A stretch of DNA of 64,000 nt. Source: Nocardia camponoti (lineage in GTDB: Bacteria; Actinomycetota; Actinomycetes; Mycobacteriales; Mycobacteriaceae). Positions 8,407 to 16,093 of this stretch are shown piece after piece. Position numbers and translations under genes: made by a program. The stretch is from positions 203,570 to 267,569 of the forward strand of contig NZ_BMMW01000001.1 of the NCBI RefSeq assembly GCF_014646135.1. The letters are read 5' to 3'. Every line of letters starts with the position of its first letter. The first letter of the stretch is position 1. The notes beneath the pieces were generated by a model. The model was not told the DNA's origin. It worked only from the letters and a program-made list of their open reading frames with translations, and did not search any database.

Positions 8407-8925
8407 ATGTCGGAACGACGGGACGTGCTGCACCAAGTGATGCGCGATACTGGGACCAACCAGTCCGCGTTGTCGCGCATGAGTGGGGTGCGGCAGTCGA
8501 GCATCAGTCAGTTCCTTTCGCGCAAAACCAATTTGAGCGATGAGCAGCTGGACCGCTTGCTTTCGTGCATGGGCTTTCGCCTTGAAGTCGTGCGGAGACC
8601 CGTGCCGGCCGAGTTGACGCGGTCGGAAATGCGTTCATGGCGGTTGCATCGTCAACTTGCCACCCACCTGAACCGGACCACGCTAGCTTGCGCGCGAGCA
8701 CGCATCGAGCAGAATCTTGCTCGTCTACGCGCTGGCATTGTTGGTGAGCCACATGTCCGGAACCTTGCCGAATGGGAATTGTTGCTTGCGCGTGAGGATG
8801 TGCCGGGTCTGCACCGCGTGCTCACCGGGCTCGACCGCCATGCGATCGAAATGCGGGAAGTTTCCCCGCTTGCTGGCTTGCTGCCGCAGGACGAGCGGGC
8901 TGCTGTGCTGCGGGAGGCGAGCTGA
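8407..8925 (+). CDS. Helix-turn-helix antitoxin of a nucleotidyltransferase TA system
   Basis: 172 residues. The N-terminal third is an XRE-like helix-turn-helix (NQSALSRMSGVRQSSISQFLS), followed by DEQLDRLLSCMGFRLEVVRR, the usual strand after such a domain. The C-terminal two thirds are helical (RSWRLHRQLATHLN, ARARIEQNLARLRAG) and end with LLPQDERAAVLREAS. The stop overlaps the next ATG as TGATG, so the pair is translationally coupled, antitoxin first. The arrangement of HTH protein plus a GS-type nucleotidyltransferase resembles AbiE/MenAT-like modules. The start was set at 8407 from the -10 box and the onset of HTH homology although the frame stays open for 459 bases upstream. Confidence 0.8.
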   Translation: MSERRDVLHQVMRDTGTNQSALSRMSGVRQSSISQFLSRKTNLSDEQLDRLLSCMGFRLEVVRRPVPAELTRSEMRSWRLHRQLATHLNRTTLACARARIEQNLARLRAGIVGEPHVRNLAEWELLLAREDVPGLHRVLTGLDRHAIEMREVSPLAGLLPQDERAAVLREAS

Positions 8926-9488
8926 TGCGTCGCGACCAGTTGGAACACGCTATTCGGACGGCATGTCAGATTATTGGTCACCCAGCGGTGATCGTGGTTG
9001 GCTCGCAGTCGATCCTGGGGACATTTGACGAAGAACGACTGCCTGCGGACGCAACGATGTCCCTTGAGGTCGACATTCTGCCGATCGCTGATAGCAACTC
9101 TGAGGTCGCGCGTCTCGCAGATGCAATCGAGGGCGTCGCGGGGGAGTTTTCGCCTTTCGAGGAGATGCACGGGTTCAGCATCGACGGCGTTGACATGCTT
9201 ACCTCAGCCCTGCCTGCAGGGTGGCGTGACCGGTTAGTCAAAGTCTCTAACGCGAACACCGCCGCCCCTTCAGGCGAGCCGCAATTCACCGGCTGGTGCC
9301 TTGATAAGGAAGACCTCTGCGTTGCGAAGCTATGCGCGCTGCGTGAGAAGGACCAGAATTTCGTTGACGCGCTATTGCGGGCCAACCTCGTCGAAACGAA
9401 GTTGATCGAGCAAAGATTACACACCGTCGATGAGAGGTTTCGATCGAACGCGCTGCGGGCCATTGAATGGCTTTCCGCATTTGCCTAG
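8925..9488 (+). CDS. Nucleotidyltransferase-fold toxin (DUF6036/AbiEii-like)
   Basis: 187 residues. The start PAVIVVGSQSILGTF gives the Gly-Ser turn (G26-S27) of the DNA polymerase beta-like nucleotidyltransferase fold, and SLEVDILP carries the acidic strand with E48/D50 where metal would bind. FTGWCLDKEDLCVAKLCALREKDQNFV is the helix block typical of AbiEii/DUF6036 proteins, and the C-terminus is helical. Such toxins transfer nucleotides to tRNA or other targets; the target here is not predictable. It overlaps the antitoxin by one base pair set (TGATG). Location in an accessory strip with repeats and remnants fits a phage-defence or stabilisation module. Confidence 0.75.
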   Translation: MRRDQLEHAIRTACQIIGHPAVIVVGSQSILGTFDEERLPADATMSLEVDILPIADSNSEVARLADAIEGVAGEFSPFEEMHGFSIDGVDMLTSALPAGWRDRLVKVSNANTAAPSGEPQFTGWCLDKEDLCVAKLCALREKDQNFVDALLRANLVETKLIEQRLHTVDERFRSNALRAIEWLSAFA

Positions 9489-10185
9489 GGCTCAGACCGT
9501 GGCCTTTCTTCGGCCGCCGACGGTTCTTGAGGTGCGGCATGGTTTAAGGCTGCGCGGAAGTACGGTTGCTTGGATCTGAAAGCGCGCTTGCAGCAGTGCT
9601 TTTCGTCCTTCGCCGTCGCCGGGACCGCTTCAGGCATCAAAGGTCACACAGTGGGAGGACACTCGCCTCAGTCGGTGGGCAGCGCGCGTGGCGCGGTCGA
9701 TGGCGGGTGTGGGCCGCGTTCGTGCTGGGCATGTGCCTGCTGATTTCGCTCGAATCGTCTGGGTGCAATCGTGCCGTCAACCGTGCGTGGATCGGATGAT
9801 GGTTCCCGACGTCGAGGAGTCGACCAGCGTGGAATTGAATGGAATTCCGTGGTGTCCAGGTGACATTTCGTGATGTCGGCGGATTTCGGTGGAACCTGGC
9901 GCTGGGATCACCCGTAAGTCGTTGAGCAGCAGTAGACATCGCCTCACCGGTGGTAATCTCAGGCAGCTGACCGGTGATGGCGGAGTAGTTCTTTAGGCTG
10001 TGGTCGGCCACGCTCGCCAGCCTGGTCACACAGTTGCTGTGTGAAGGCGCTGCCTAACCAATGCGCTGCCGACAGAGGGGCTTTCGGCGTCGCTCACGGA
10101 AGGTGTCAACCTCACCACCGGGGACGAAATGCTGTTACATGGACAACAAGCCGAAGCAGGGACTGAATAGGCTGACTGCTGGTGT
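9489..10185. other. 697-nt stretch without a supported gene
   Basis: Open frames here do not look like proteins on either strand, except a GTG-started minus frame from 10029 (TRLASVADHSLKNYSAITG) that is protein-like for about 90 codons and then decays; it may be a transposase or integrase remnant, but I cannot name it. A palindrome lies at its head (10026-10044). Confidence 0.4.
10026..10044. repeat. 19-bp palindrome, possible operator
   Basis: TCACACAG (10026-10033) and CTGTGTGA (10037-10044) are perfect inverted repeats around TTG. Size and symmetry suit a dimeric repressor site. It is 142 nt ahead of the gene at 10186. Confidence 0.45.
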
Positions 10186-10572
10186 ATGACGTCGTTTGCG
10201 AGATTGTGGGACAGTGTGTCTGAGAGACGGAAAACTGAAGCTGAACGGGCGGCATACTGGAACGACGCACAATTCGTCGTTGTCGATACGGGCATCGTTA
10301 AGTACGGGTGCCGGATGATCGGCCGTGGCAGGTGGGCGGCGCTGGAAGTCGGTGGCGTCAACCACGGCATCGTCTGGACTGACGACGACACCAACCTTGG
10401 AGTCACCAGTCAGATCGGAACCGACAGTGCCGGGCACCGTCTCGCCATTGCCCGTACCCGAGCGATGGCCGCAGCGAAGATCCCCACCAGTACCGCGTTC
10501 GACCAGATGGTGCAGGATTACCACGCGGAAACGATCTACATGGGTTTACTCGAAGACCTATACGCCAGCTAA
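10186..10572 (+). CDS. Conserved-looking hypothetical protein
   Basis: 128 residues beginning MTSFARLWDSVSERRKTE. The middle has alternating strands (AQFVVVDTGIVKYGCRMIGRGRWAALEVGG) and the C-terminus is helical (STAFDQMVQDYHAETIYMGLLEDLY). Composition is balanced and codon third positions are GC-rich, so it is very likely real. No signal peptide, membrane segment or known motif is visible, and no neighbour suggests a role. It lies between the toxin-antitoxin strip and the MarR gene. Confidence 0.65.
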   Translation: MTSFARLWDSVSERRKTEAERAAYWNDAQFVVVDTGIVKYGCRMIGRGRWAALEVGGVNHGIVWTDDDTNLGVTSQIGTDSAGHRLAIARTRAMAAAKIPTSTAFDQMVQDYHAETIYMGLLEDLYAS

Positions 10573-10734
10573 ACCCCTTCCGACCAGGCATCCCACACTC
10601 GCGGCAACGTGTTGTCGCTTGCTGCGATCGGGCTGTGCGGCGAGACGAATCGCCGCAGGTCCGCGGCGGTCGACTGGCAGAAACGATCGTGCGGTACCTT
10701 TGCGCAAAGGTAAGTTCGGCGACAGGGATGGGTT

Positions 10735-11289
10735 GTGGGACAAGCGGTGACGGAAAACTCGGACGGTGTCGGTGAGATTATCCGGCAATGGGCCGTGGCT
10801 CGGCCCGAACTTGACGTCTCTGCGCTAGAGATCTTCGGGCGAATGCATCGCAGCTTTCTGCTCTATCGATCGCGGATTAACGGTGTGTTCGAGCAATTCG
10901 GTACCAACGAAGCGGGCTTCGACGTCCTCGCGTGTCTACGTCGCGCCGAGCCGGGGTTCCGACGAACGGCGGGTGAATTGGCCCAGCAGACGCTTGTGAC
11001 AACGGGTGGGCTGACGCTGCGGGTTAATCGGCTGGAGGAAGCAGGGCTGGTTATCCGGGAACGCGACTCAGAGGACAATAGGGTCGTATATGTGAGCCTG
11101 TCGGATGCGGGGCGCGACCTCGTTGACCGAGTCGCCGATGTGCATTTCGCCGAGCTCACGCGAATGCTTGAGGGCCTCGGGCCTGCACAGAAGGTTCAGC
11201 TGGCCGGGCTCCTCACGGTATTGGAGGGGTCGCTACGAATGACTGAGCTGCCTACTGAACAGACCGCCACGGCAGATCGCACCGCCTGA
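10735..11289 (+). CDS. MarR-family transcriptional regulator
   Basis: 184 residues with the winged-helix pattern of MarR: LDVSALEIFGRMHRSFLLYRSRI dimer helix, the DNA-recognition region RRTAGELAQQTLVTTGGLTLRVNRLEEAGLVIRE, then the wing RDSEDNRVVYVSLSDAGRDLV. The conserved D-x-R-x-hydrophobic wing is present. MarR proteins bind phenolic or aromatic carboxylate ligands, and this one stands directly ahead of a large aromatic-type catabolic locus in the same orientation, so it is the obvious local regulator. A hairpin terminator separates it from the ABC operon. The start is a GTG at 10735; a second in-frame GTG/ATG is not better supported. Confidence 0.9.
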   Translation: MGQAVTENSDGVGEIIRQWAVARPELDVSALEIFGRMHRSFLLYRSRINGVFEQFGTNEAGFDVLACLRRAEPGFRRTAGELAQQTLVTTGGLTLRVNRLEEAGLVIRERDSEDNRVVYVSLSDAGRDLVDRVADVHFAELTRMLEGLGPAQKVQLAGLLTVLEGSLRMTELPTEQTATADRTA

Positions 11290-11302
11290 GTATTAGCTCT
11301 GC

Positions 11303-11332
11303 ACGCTCCCGGATCTCACGATCTGGGAGCGT
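11303..11332 (+). terminator. Hairpin terminator after the MarR gene
   Basis: ACGCTCCCGGATC (11303-11315) pairs with GATCTGGGAGCGT (11320-11332) with a single G-T wobble and a TCAC loop, followed by TTTGTCGTTT. It is a classical stem plus T-rich tail. Confidence 0.85.
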
Positions 11333-11584
11333 TTGTCGTTTGCGGGGAAAACTTTCTCAAGCGCGATGTGCGTCATATCACAACTTGACGCCGGTAGTGA
11401 CCTGCGTCTCTTATCTCGGCTGATGCATTCCGGGGGAGTTAACCACCCGTTAATCATCGAATTTGTCGCTGCCCGGCGTTGACCTCTTAGCGGTAAGGAA
11501 GTACAAATCTCTTACAGCCAAGATGTTTTGGAACCCGCGGTAGAACCAGCGCGGTAGCCACCATCGTCCCGACAGGAGACGTTC
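11333..11584 (+). promoter_or_regulatory. Promoter region of the ABC importer operon
   Basis: No ORF is supported. Two TTAA half sites occur in GTTAACCACCCGTTAAT near 11440-11456, a possible regulator site; a similar AGTTAAC occurs ahead of the aldehyde dehydrogenase (15960-15966). The ribosome site is CAGGAGACGTTC before the ATG at 11585. Binding by the MarR protein is plausible but unproven. Confidence 0.4.
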
Positions 11585-12556
11585 ATGACCACAATCCGCC
11601 TCGCGGTCGCAGCCTTGTTGGCCGGCTCTGCCTTGGTTCTGAGCTCGTGTAGTGGTCCGGGGGAGCGCCCCGCCGCAGCGACCGACGGGAAGCTTGAGAA
11701 GACCGAAGTTTCGGTGGGCGTTCTCCCGCTGTCTGACTATGCGGCTGTGTATTGGGCAGACGAAAAGGGCTTCTTCAAGAAGGAGGGCCTGACGGTGAAA
11801 CTTGAGCCAATTCAGGGCGGGCCCATCGGCATCCAGAAGGTCGCATCGGGAGAACTTGACTTCAGCATCGGCAATTCGATCTCCGCAGCGATCGCACAGT
11901 CCCGCAAGACACCGATCACGATCGTCGCCCACACGTCCTCGCTCGGTGACCGCAGTGGAATCCTGTACGTCAAACCCAGCTCGCCGGTGACTTCGCTCGC
12001 CGATATTGACGGCAAGACCGTCGGCGTGAACACCACCAATAACATCGGCGATGTCACCATCGCCAACCTCGCGAAGACGCAGGGCGTCGATGTCAAGCCT
12101 CGCTACGTTGAGGTGCCATTCCCCGAGATGCTGCCGGGAGTACAGGCCGGGTCGATCGATGTCGGATACGCGCCCGAGCCGTTCTCCTCAGCCGCGCGGA
12201 ACGCCGGTATGCGTGAGATCGCGGATCTCACGACGGGGCCCAATAACGCACTGCCCGCATCGATCTTCGTCGCGGGTGACCGCTTTGTGGACGCGAATCC
12301 AGACACCACCGCCGCGTTCGCGCGTGCGATCTATGCGGCAGGAGCCGATATCGCTGCCAACGAAGCAGATTTCCGCAGCTGGCTGCCAGGTGTCGCGAAG
12401 GTACCTGCGGAAGTGGCTCGGTCGATGTCTCTGCCGATCTTCGCGTCGAAAATGGATCCATCTAAAATGCAGGCCGTCGCCGATATGCTCGCGGCCCAGG
12501 GTCGAATCCCCAAGGGCTTCGACGTAACCTCGCATCTCATCACGCTTGAGCACTGA
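11585..12556 (+). CDS. ABC importer substrate-binding lipoprotein, NitT/TauT (SsuA/NMT1) type
   Basis: 323 residues. The signal peptide ends in a lipobox (LVLSSC), so the mature protein would be tethered outside the membrane by its Cys. The body follows the SsuA/TauA/NMT1 fold: SDYAAVYWADEKGFFKKEGLTV, GIQKVASGELDFSIGNSIS, DIDGKTVGVN and VGYAPEPF. These proteins deliver sulfonates, nitrate-like anions, pyrimidine or aromatic compounds to their permease. It heads an operon with two permeases, an ATPase and an aspartate dehydrogenase-like enzyme. With the catabolic genes downstream it most likely brings in the aromatic substrate. Confidence 0.9.
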   Translation: MTTIRLAVAALLAGSALVLSSCSGPGERPAAATDGKLEKTEVSVGVLPLSDYAAVYWADEKGFFKKEGLTVKLEPIQGGPIGIQKVASGELDFSIGNSISAAIAQSRKTPITIVAHTSSLGDRSGILYVKPSSPVTSLADIDGKTVGVNTTNNIGDVTIANLAKTQGVDVKPRYVEVPFPEMLPGVQAGSIDVGYAPEPFSSAARNAGMREIADLTTGPNNALPASIFVAGDRFVDANPDTTAAFARAIYAAGADIAANEADFRSWLPGVAKVPAEVARSMSLPIFASKMDPSKMQAVADMLAAQGRIPKGFDVTSHLITLEH

Positions 12557-12557
12557 G

Positions 12558-13349
12558 ATGAGTCTGCTCAGCGAGCCGCTTGGCCAGAACCAGCGAATCG
12601 CCTACGGAGTCGCCGGAGTGATCGGGACTTGCGCGCTGGCCGAAACGGTCATCCGGACCGGATTGATCTCGACGCCAGGGCTGCCAGTTCCGAGTCGGGT
12701 GCTGGTTAAAGCCGGAGCACTGATGGGCGATCACGTCTTCTGGCGCGATATCGGGTTCACGCTCCGAGAATGGATGCTCGGCCTGCTGATCGCGACCGTA
12801 GCTGGGATGGTGCTTGGCGGCCTGATGGGCGCGTTTGCAAAGGCGTTCTTGGCCTTCGAACTCCCGGTTGAGGTCTTTCGAGTCCTGCCCTCGGTCGCGT
12901 TTGGCCCGGTCCTTGTGCTGCTGTTGGGTTCGGGAATGATGCCGCTCTCGATCACGGTGGCGCTTGCCTGTATGTGGCCCATCCTGCTGAACACCCTGTA
13001 TGGAGTCCGCGCCACCGATGCCACCGCGGTCCAGACGGCCCGTACGTTCGGACTGTCCAGTCTCGCGATCCTGCGCCGAATAAAGATTCCTAGCGCACTC
13101 CCCTTCGCGTTCACAGGAATCCGCACCGCCGCATCGATCGGACTCATCGTCGCCGTCAGCGCGGAACTGCTGATAGGCAACGGGCAGGGGATCGGCGGGT
13201 ACATCCTGCTCAACAGCGCGAACGCGACCAACCTCGACACGGTGTACGCCGCGACGCTGGTGGCCGGGGTCCTTGGCCTGATAGTGAGCACAATCTTCAG
13301 CTCGCTCGACAACAAGGTGTTCGCATGGAAGAAGGGACTGGCCCAGTGA
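12558..13349 (+). CDS. ABC transporter permease (SsuC/TauC type)
   Basis: 263 residues with about six membrane segments and the permease coupling loop EAA-like block ATAVQTARTFGLSSLAILRRIKIPSALPFAFTGIRTA, where A-x3-G is kept. The start was placed at the ATG 12558, one base after the preceding stop; a TTG at 12546 would overlap the preceding gene. It forms one half of a heterodimeric channel with the next gene, which is unusual only in that SsuC systems often use a homodimer. The stop overlaps the next ATG (TGATG). Confidence 0.9.
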   Translation: MSLLSEPLGQNQRIAYGVAGVIGTCALAETVIRTGLISTPGLPVPSRVLVKAGALMGDHVFWRDIGFTLREWMLGLLIATVAGMVLGGLMGAFAKAFLAFELPVEVFRVLPSVAFGPVLVLLLGSGMMPLSITVALACMWPILLNTLYGVRATDATAVQTARTFGLSSLAILRRIKIPSALPFAFTGIRTAASIGLIVAVSAELLIGNGQGIGGYILLNSANATNLDTVYAATLVAGVLGLIVSTIFSSLDNKVFAWKKGLAQ

Positions 13350-14248
13350 TGGTCGCATCGACCGAGGGCACACTACCCGCCGCGTCGGTCCTGCCCTCGG
13401 GGCGTAAAGCTGGCGCCGTCACCGCGGCCGCGAGTCTCCGCGATTCGCTTGCTCGCAGGTTAGGAAACACGGGCATCCGCCTGCTGGTTCCAGCGCTGAT
13501 ACTCATCGGCTGGTGGGCCCTGTCTCAGTCGGAGGTCGGGTCACTGATCGTCGCACCGCCACTTGAAGCCGTTCAACGGGTATTTACCGACTTTTTCAGC
13601 GGCGACGTTAGCCGCTTGTTTCTCGGCAACGCGACCTTCGACCATCTCTTCCCGAGCATCTACCGTGCGATGGCGGGACTTCTGTTGGCCGTGGTGATCG
13701 GCATTGTGATCGGCGTCGCGCTCGGTGTCGTTCCTGTACTCACCGCGCTGTTCCAACCGCTCATCCACCTCGGGCGGTCGCTGCCGAGCCCGGCCTTGCT
13801 CGGGGTGTTCTTCTTCCTGTTCGGGACTGGAGACAGTCCGAAGATCTTCCTGATCGCGTTTTCCGTGATCTGGCCGATTCTGTTCAACACCATCGACGGT
13901 GTCCAGAGCGTCGGAGCCGGCCGGATGCAGGCGGCAGCGGTTTTCAAGATTCCTCGCCGCAAGGTCTTGACGAGCATCATCCTTCCCGGAGCGGGGCCGA
14001 AGATCTTCGCCGGTGTGCGAACCGCGATGTCGCTGTCGCTCATCATCATGATCATCTCCGAGCTGCAGAAGTCCGAGAACGGTCTGGGATATCTGTTGAT
14101 CCGTACACAGCGCGACTTCGACTACACGGGATTCTGGTCGGTCTTGATCGTGCTGGCCGTCCTCGGCGTCGCACTCAACTCCATCTTCGTGTTCGCCGAA
14201 CGGCGGGCGCTGGCCTGGCACCGAGGAGTGACTCAGCAAAATGACTAG
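13349..14248 (+). CDS. ABC transporter permease (SsuC/TauC type), second subunit
   Basis: 299 residues. After a soluble N-terminus of about 45 residues come six or so membrane helices and the coupling loop GAGRMQAAAVFKIPRRKVLTSIILPGAGPKIFAGVRTA. Start taken at ATG 13349, overlapping the previous stop, with GAAGGGA just upstream; an ATG at 13325 would give eight more residues and 25 nt of overlap. The end overlaps the ATPase start by 8 nt. The paired but diverged permeases point to an asymmetric transporter. Confidence 0.88.
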   Translation: MVASTEGTLPAASVLPSGRKAGAVTAAASLRDSLARRLGNTGIRLLVPALILIGWWALSQSEVGSLIVAPPLEAVQRVFTDFFSGDVSRLFLGNATFDHLFPSIYRAMAGLLLAVVIGIVIGVALGVVPVLTALFQPLIHLGRSLPSPALLGVFFFLFGTGDSPKIFLIAFSVIWPILFNTIDGVQSVGAGRMQAAAVFKIPRRKVLTSIILPGAGPKIFAGVRTAMSLSLIIMIISELQKSENGLGYLLIRTQRDFDYTGFWSVLIVLAVLGVALNSIFVFAERRALAWHRGVTQQND

Positions 14249-15059
14249 TAAAGGTATGGCGACAGCGTCGGCGGAGCTGGTCCTCACCGGTATCTCGAAG
14301 TCCTATGGATCCAATGTCGCGATCCGTGACATAACCGCTTGCGCCCCGGCTGGCAAGGTTAGCGTGATCGTTGGACCTTCAGGCTGCGGCAAGTCGACCC
14401 TCCTGCGGGTGATCAGCGGTCTCGATGTACCGACCAGAGGGGCGGCGACTTTCGACGGACAGCAAGTTTCCGGCGTACCCGATGGCCTAGCAATGGTGTT
14501 TCAGGACTACGCGCGCTCGCTGTTCCCGTGGATGCGGGTGGACAAGAATATCGCCTTTCCACTCGGTCATCTGCCGCGGCACGAGCGCGCCGCGAGGGTG
14601 CAGGAAGCCATCGACGCGGTCGGACTGTCGGGCAAGGAGAAGCTCTATCCATGGCAGATGTCGGGCGGGATGCAGCAGCGCGTCGCGATCGCCCGGGCGT
14701 TGGCCAGCCACCCGAAGCTGCTCCTGATGGACGAGCCATACGCTTCGGTCGACGCCCAGACCCGCGCCGAGCTAGAGGATTTGCTCCTGACGATCCAGTC
14801 ACGGCTCGGGATAACCGTCCTGGTCGTCACACACGATATCGACGAGAGTGTCTATCTCGCCGACCACATCATCGTGCTGTCTAAGTCGCCGAGCATCGTT
14901 GCCGAAACGATCGAGGTCGACTTGCCGCGGCCGCGTGATCACATCACCACTAAGACGGATCCGCGATTCGTCGAGATCCGTTCGCACGTGACCAGATTGC
15001 TGCGTGGTGGGGCGGTTGCTCCCGATGCGCCCAGTCCTGCAGTGAGCAAGGCGCCCTGA
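14241..15059 (+). CDS. ABC transporter ATP-binding protein (SsuB/TauB type)
   Basis: 272 residues. Walker A is GPSGCGKST (about residues 49-57), the Q-loop FQDYARSLFPWM is the nitrate/sulfonate subclass form, the signature is MSGGMQQRVAIARALA and Walker B is LLLMDEPYASVD, with the H-loop VTHDIDES. All catalytic motifs are intact, so the transporter should be active. It overlaps the second permease by 8 nt and its stop overlaps the start of the aspartate dehydrogenase-like gene by one base. Confidence 0.93.
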   Translation: MTSKGMATASAELVLTGISKSYGSNVAIRDITACAPAGKVSVIVGPSGCGKSTLLRVISGLDVPTRGAATFDGQQVSGVPDGLAMVFQDYARSLFPWMRVDKNIAFPLGHLPRHERAARVQEAIDAVGLSGKEKLYPWQMSGGMQQRVAIARALASHPKLLLMDEPYASVDAQTRAELEDLLLTIQSRLGITVLVVTHDIDESVYLADHIIVLSKSPSIVAETIEVDLPRPRDHITTKTDPRFVEIRSHVTRLLRGGAVAPDAPSPAVSKAP

Positions 15060-15907
15060 TGCGAGCCACCATTCACGGATCCGGAGGCATCGCGGCAAGC
15101 CGTACGGCCGACGGCAGGATTCCGGCGCGTGTGTGCGTGCTCGGTTACGGAAGTATCGGCACGGTAGTTGCCGACCGGCTCAGCCGTGGCGCTGTGCCTG
15201 GCGCCGAGTTGGTCGGAATCGTCCATCGATCGCGGGTGGGGGACCTGCTTGCGCCGTCGCTGTCGCTCGCAGAAGCGCTTGAAATCGCTGATGTGGTAGT
15301 CGAATGTGCCTCGCAAGAGGCGGTATGGGAGGTCGGCCAGCGAGTGGTCGACGCGGGCTGTGATCTGCTGGTCTCGTCAGTGGGCGCGCTGTCGGATCCG
15401 GACTTCGCCCAGCGAATTGCTGGCGGTGGTCCGGGGCGGGTCGTGTGTACGCACGGCGCGGTCGGCGGCCTCGATCTACTCGCCGCAGCCCGCGACGCAG
15501 CGCCTTTCGACCACGTGCTCGTCAGGTCGACGAAGTCGCCAGCATCGCTGGTGCAGTCGTGGATGGACGCCCCGCAGCGAGAACGGATCAGCAGCACGGC
15601 GGCGCGCTTGTGCGTCTTCGCGGGGAGCCCGGCCGAAGCGGCGCGACTCTTTCCGAAGTCGCTCAACGTTGCTGCAGCAGTCAGTTTCGCGGTGCGTGAC
15701 TGGGATACGGTGTCGGTGGAGTTGTACGCCGATCCGGATGCGGAGATGACCTGCCACGAGATTGAGGCTTCGGGTCCGATTGGCCGATACTCGATCAAGA
15801 TCGAAAATCTGCCGAGTGCGGCTAATCCGCGTTCCAGCGCGGTGGTGCCGTACTCGATCCTGCGGACGTTGGCGCACCTGACCAGCTACCCAAACCTCAT
15901 CGCCTGA
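15059..15907 (+). CDS. Aspartate dehydrogenase-like NAD(P)-dependent oxidoreductase
   Basis: 282 residues. Rossmann motif ARVCVLGYGSIGTVVADRL at about 22-40, then DVVVECASQEAVWEVG; the catalytic/substrate region VCTHGAVGGLDLLAAA, FPKSLNVAAAVSFAVRDW and the C-terminal NPRSSAVVPYSILRTL are the marks of the NadX/aspartate dehydrogenase family. True enzymes interconvert L-aspartate and oxaloacetate or iminoaspartate. Here it is the last gene of an importer operon in a catabolic locus, so the real substrate may be another amino acid or an imine produced from a nitrogen-bearing ring. The gap of 186 nt after it contains a new promoter. Confidence 0.82.
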   Translation: MRATIHGSGGIAASRTADGRIPARVCVLGYGSIGTVVADRLSRGAVPGAELVGIVHRSRVGDLLAPSLSLAEALEIADVVVECASQEAVWEVGQRVVDAGCDLLVSSVGALSDPDFAQRIAGGGPGRVVCTHGAVGGLDLLAAARDAAPFDHVLVRSTKSPASLVQSWMDAPQRERISSTAARLCVFAGSPAEAARLFPKSLNVAAAVSFAVRDWDTVSVELYADPDAEMTCHEIEASGPIGRYSIKIENLPSAANPRSSAVVPYSILRTLAHLTSYPNLIA

Positions 15908-15976
15908 TTGCTAGTTCGGCGTCGAATATCCGAAATGCCCAGCACGGGCCAGAGACAACTAGTTAACGCAGACCCC

Positions 15977-16005
15977 TTGACGGTAATTATCTTTTAGCTC
16001 AGACT
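15977..16005 (+). promoter_or_regulatory. Probable promoter of the catabolic operon
   Basis: TTGACG at 15977-15982 and CAGACT at 16000-16005 are separated by 17 bp, close to the sigma-70 pattern. AGTTAAC (15960-15966) just upstream recurs in the importer promoter and could be a regulator half site. Confidence 0.45.
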
Positions 16006-16093
16006 CTTTGGGCAGAGGGATCTTCGCCGGAGGTATTCGGAGCGCACGCCGCGCCGGACAGTGCTGCTACAGACGGAAAGGATGAAGACTCCG

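Noticed and set aside
9637..10029. A possible transposase-like minus frame
   Set aside because: Protein-like for only part of its length, with no recognised family, inverted repeats or target duplication; kept as a note in the intergenic entry only.
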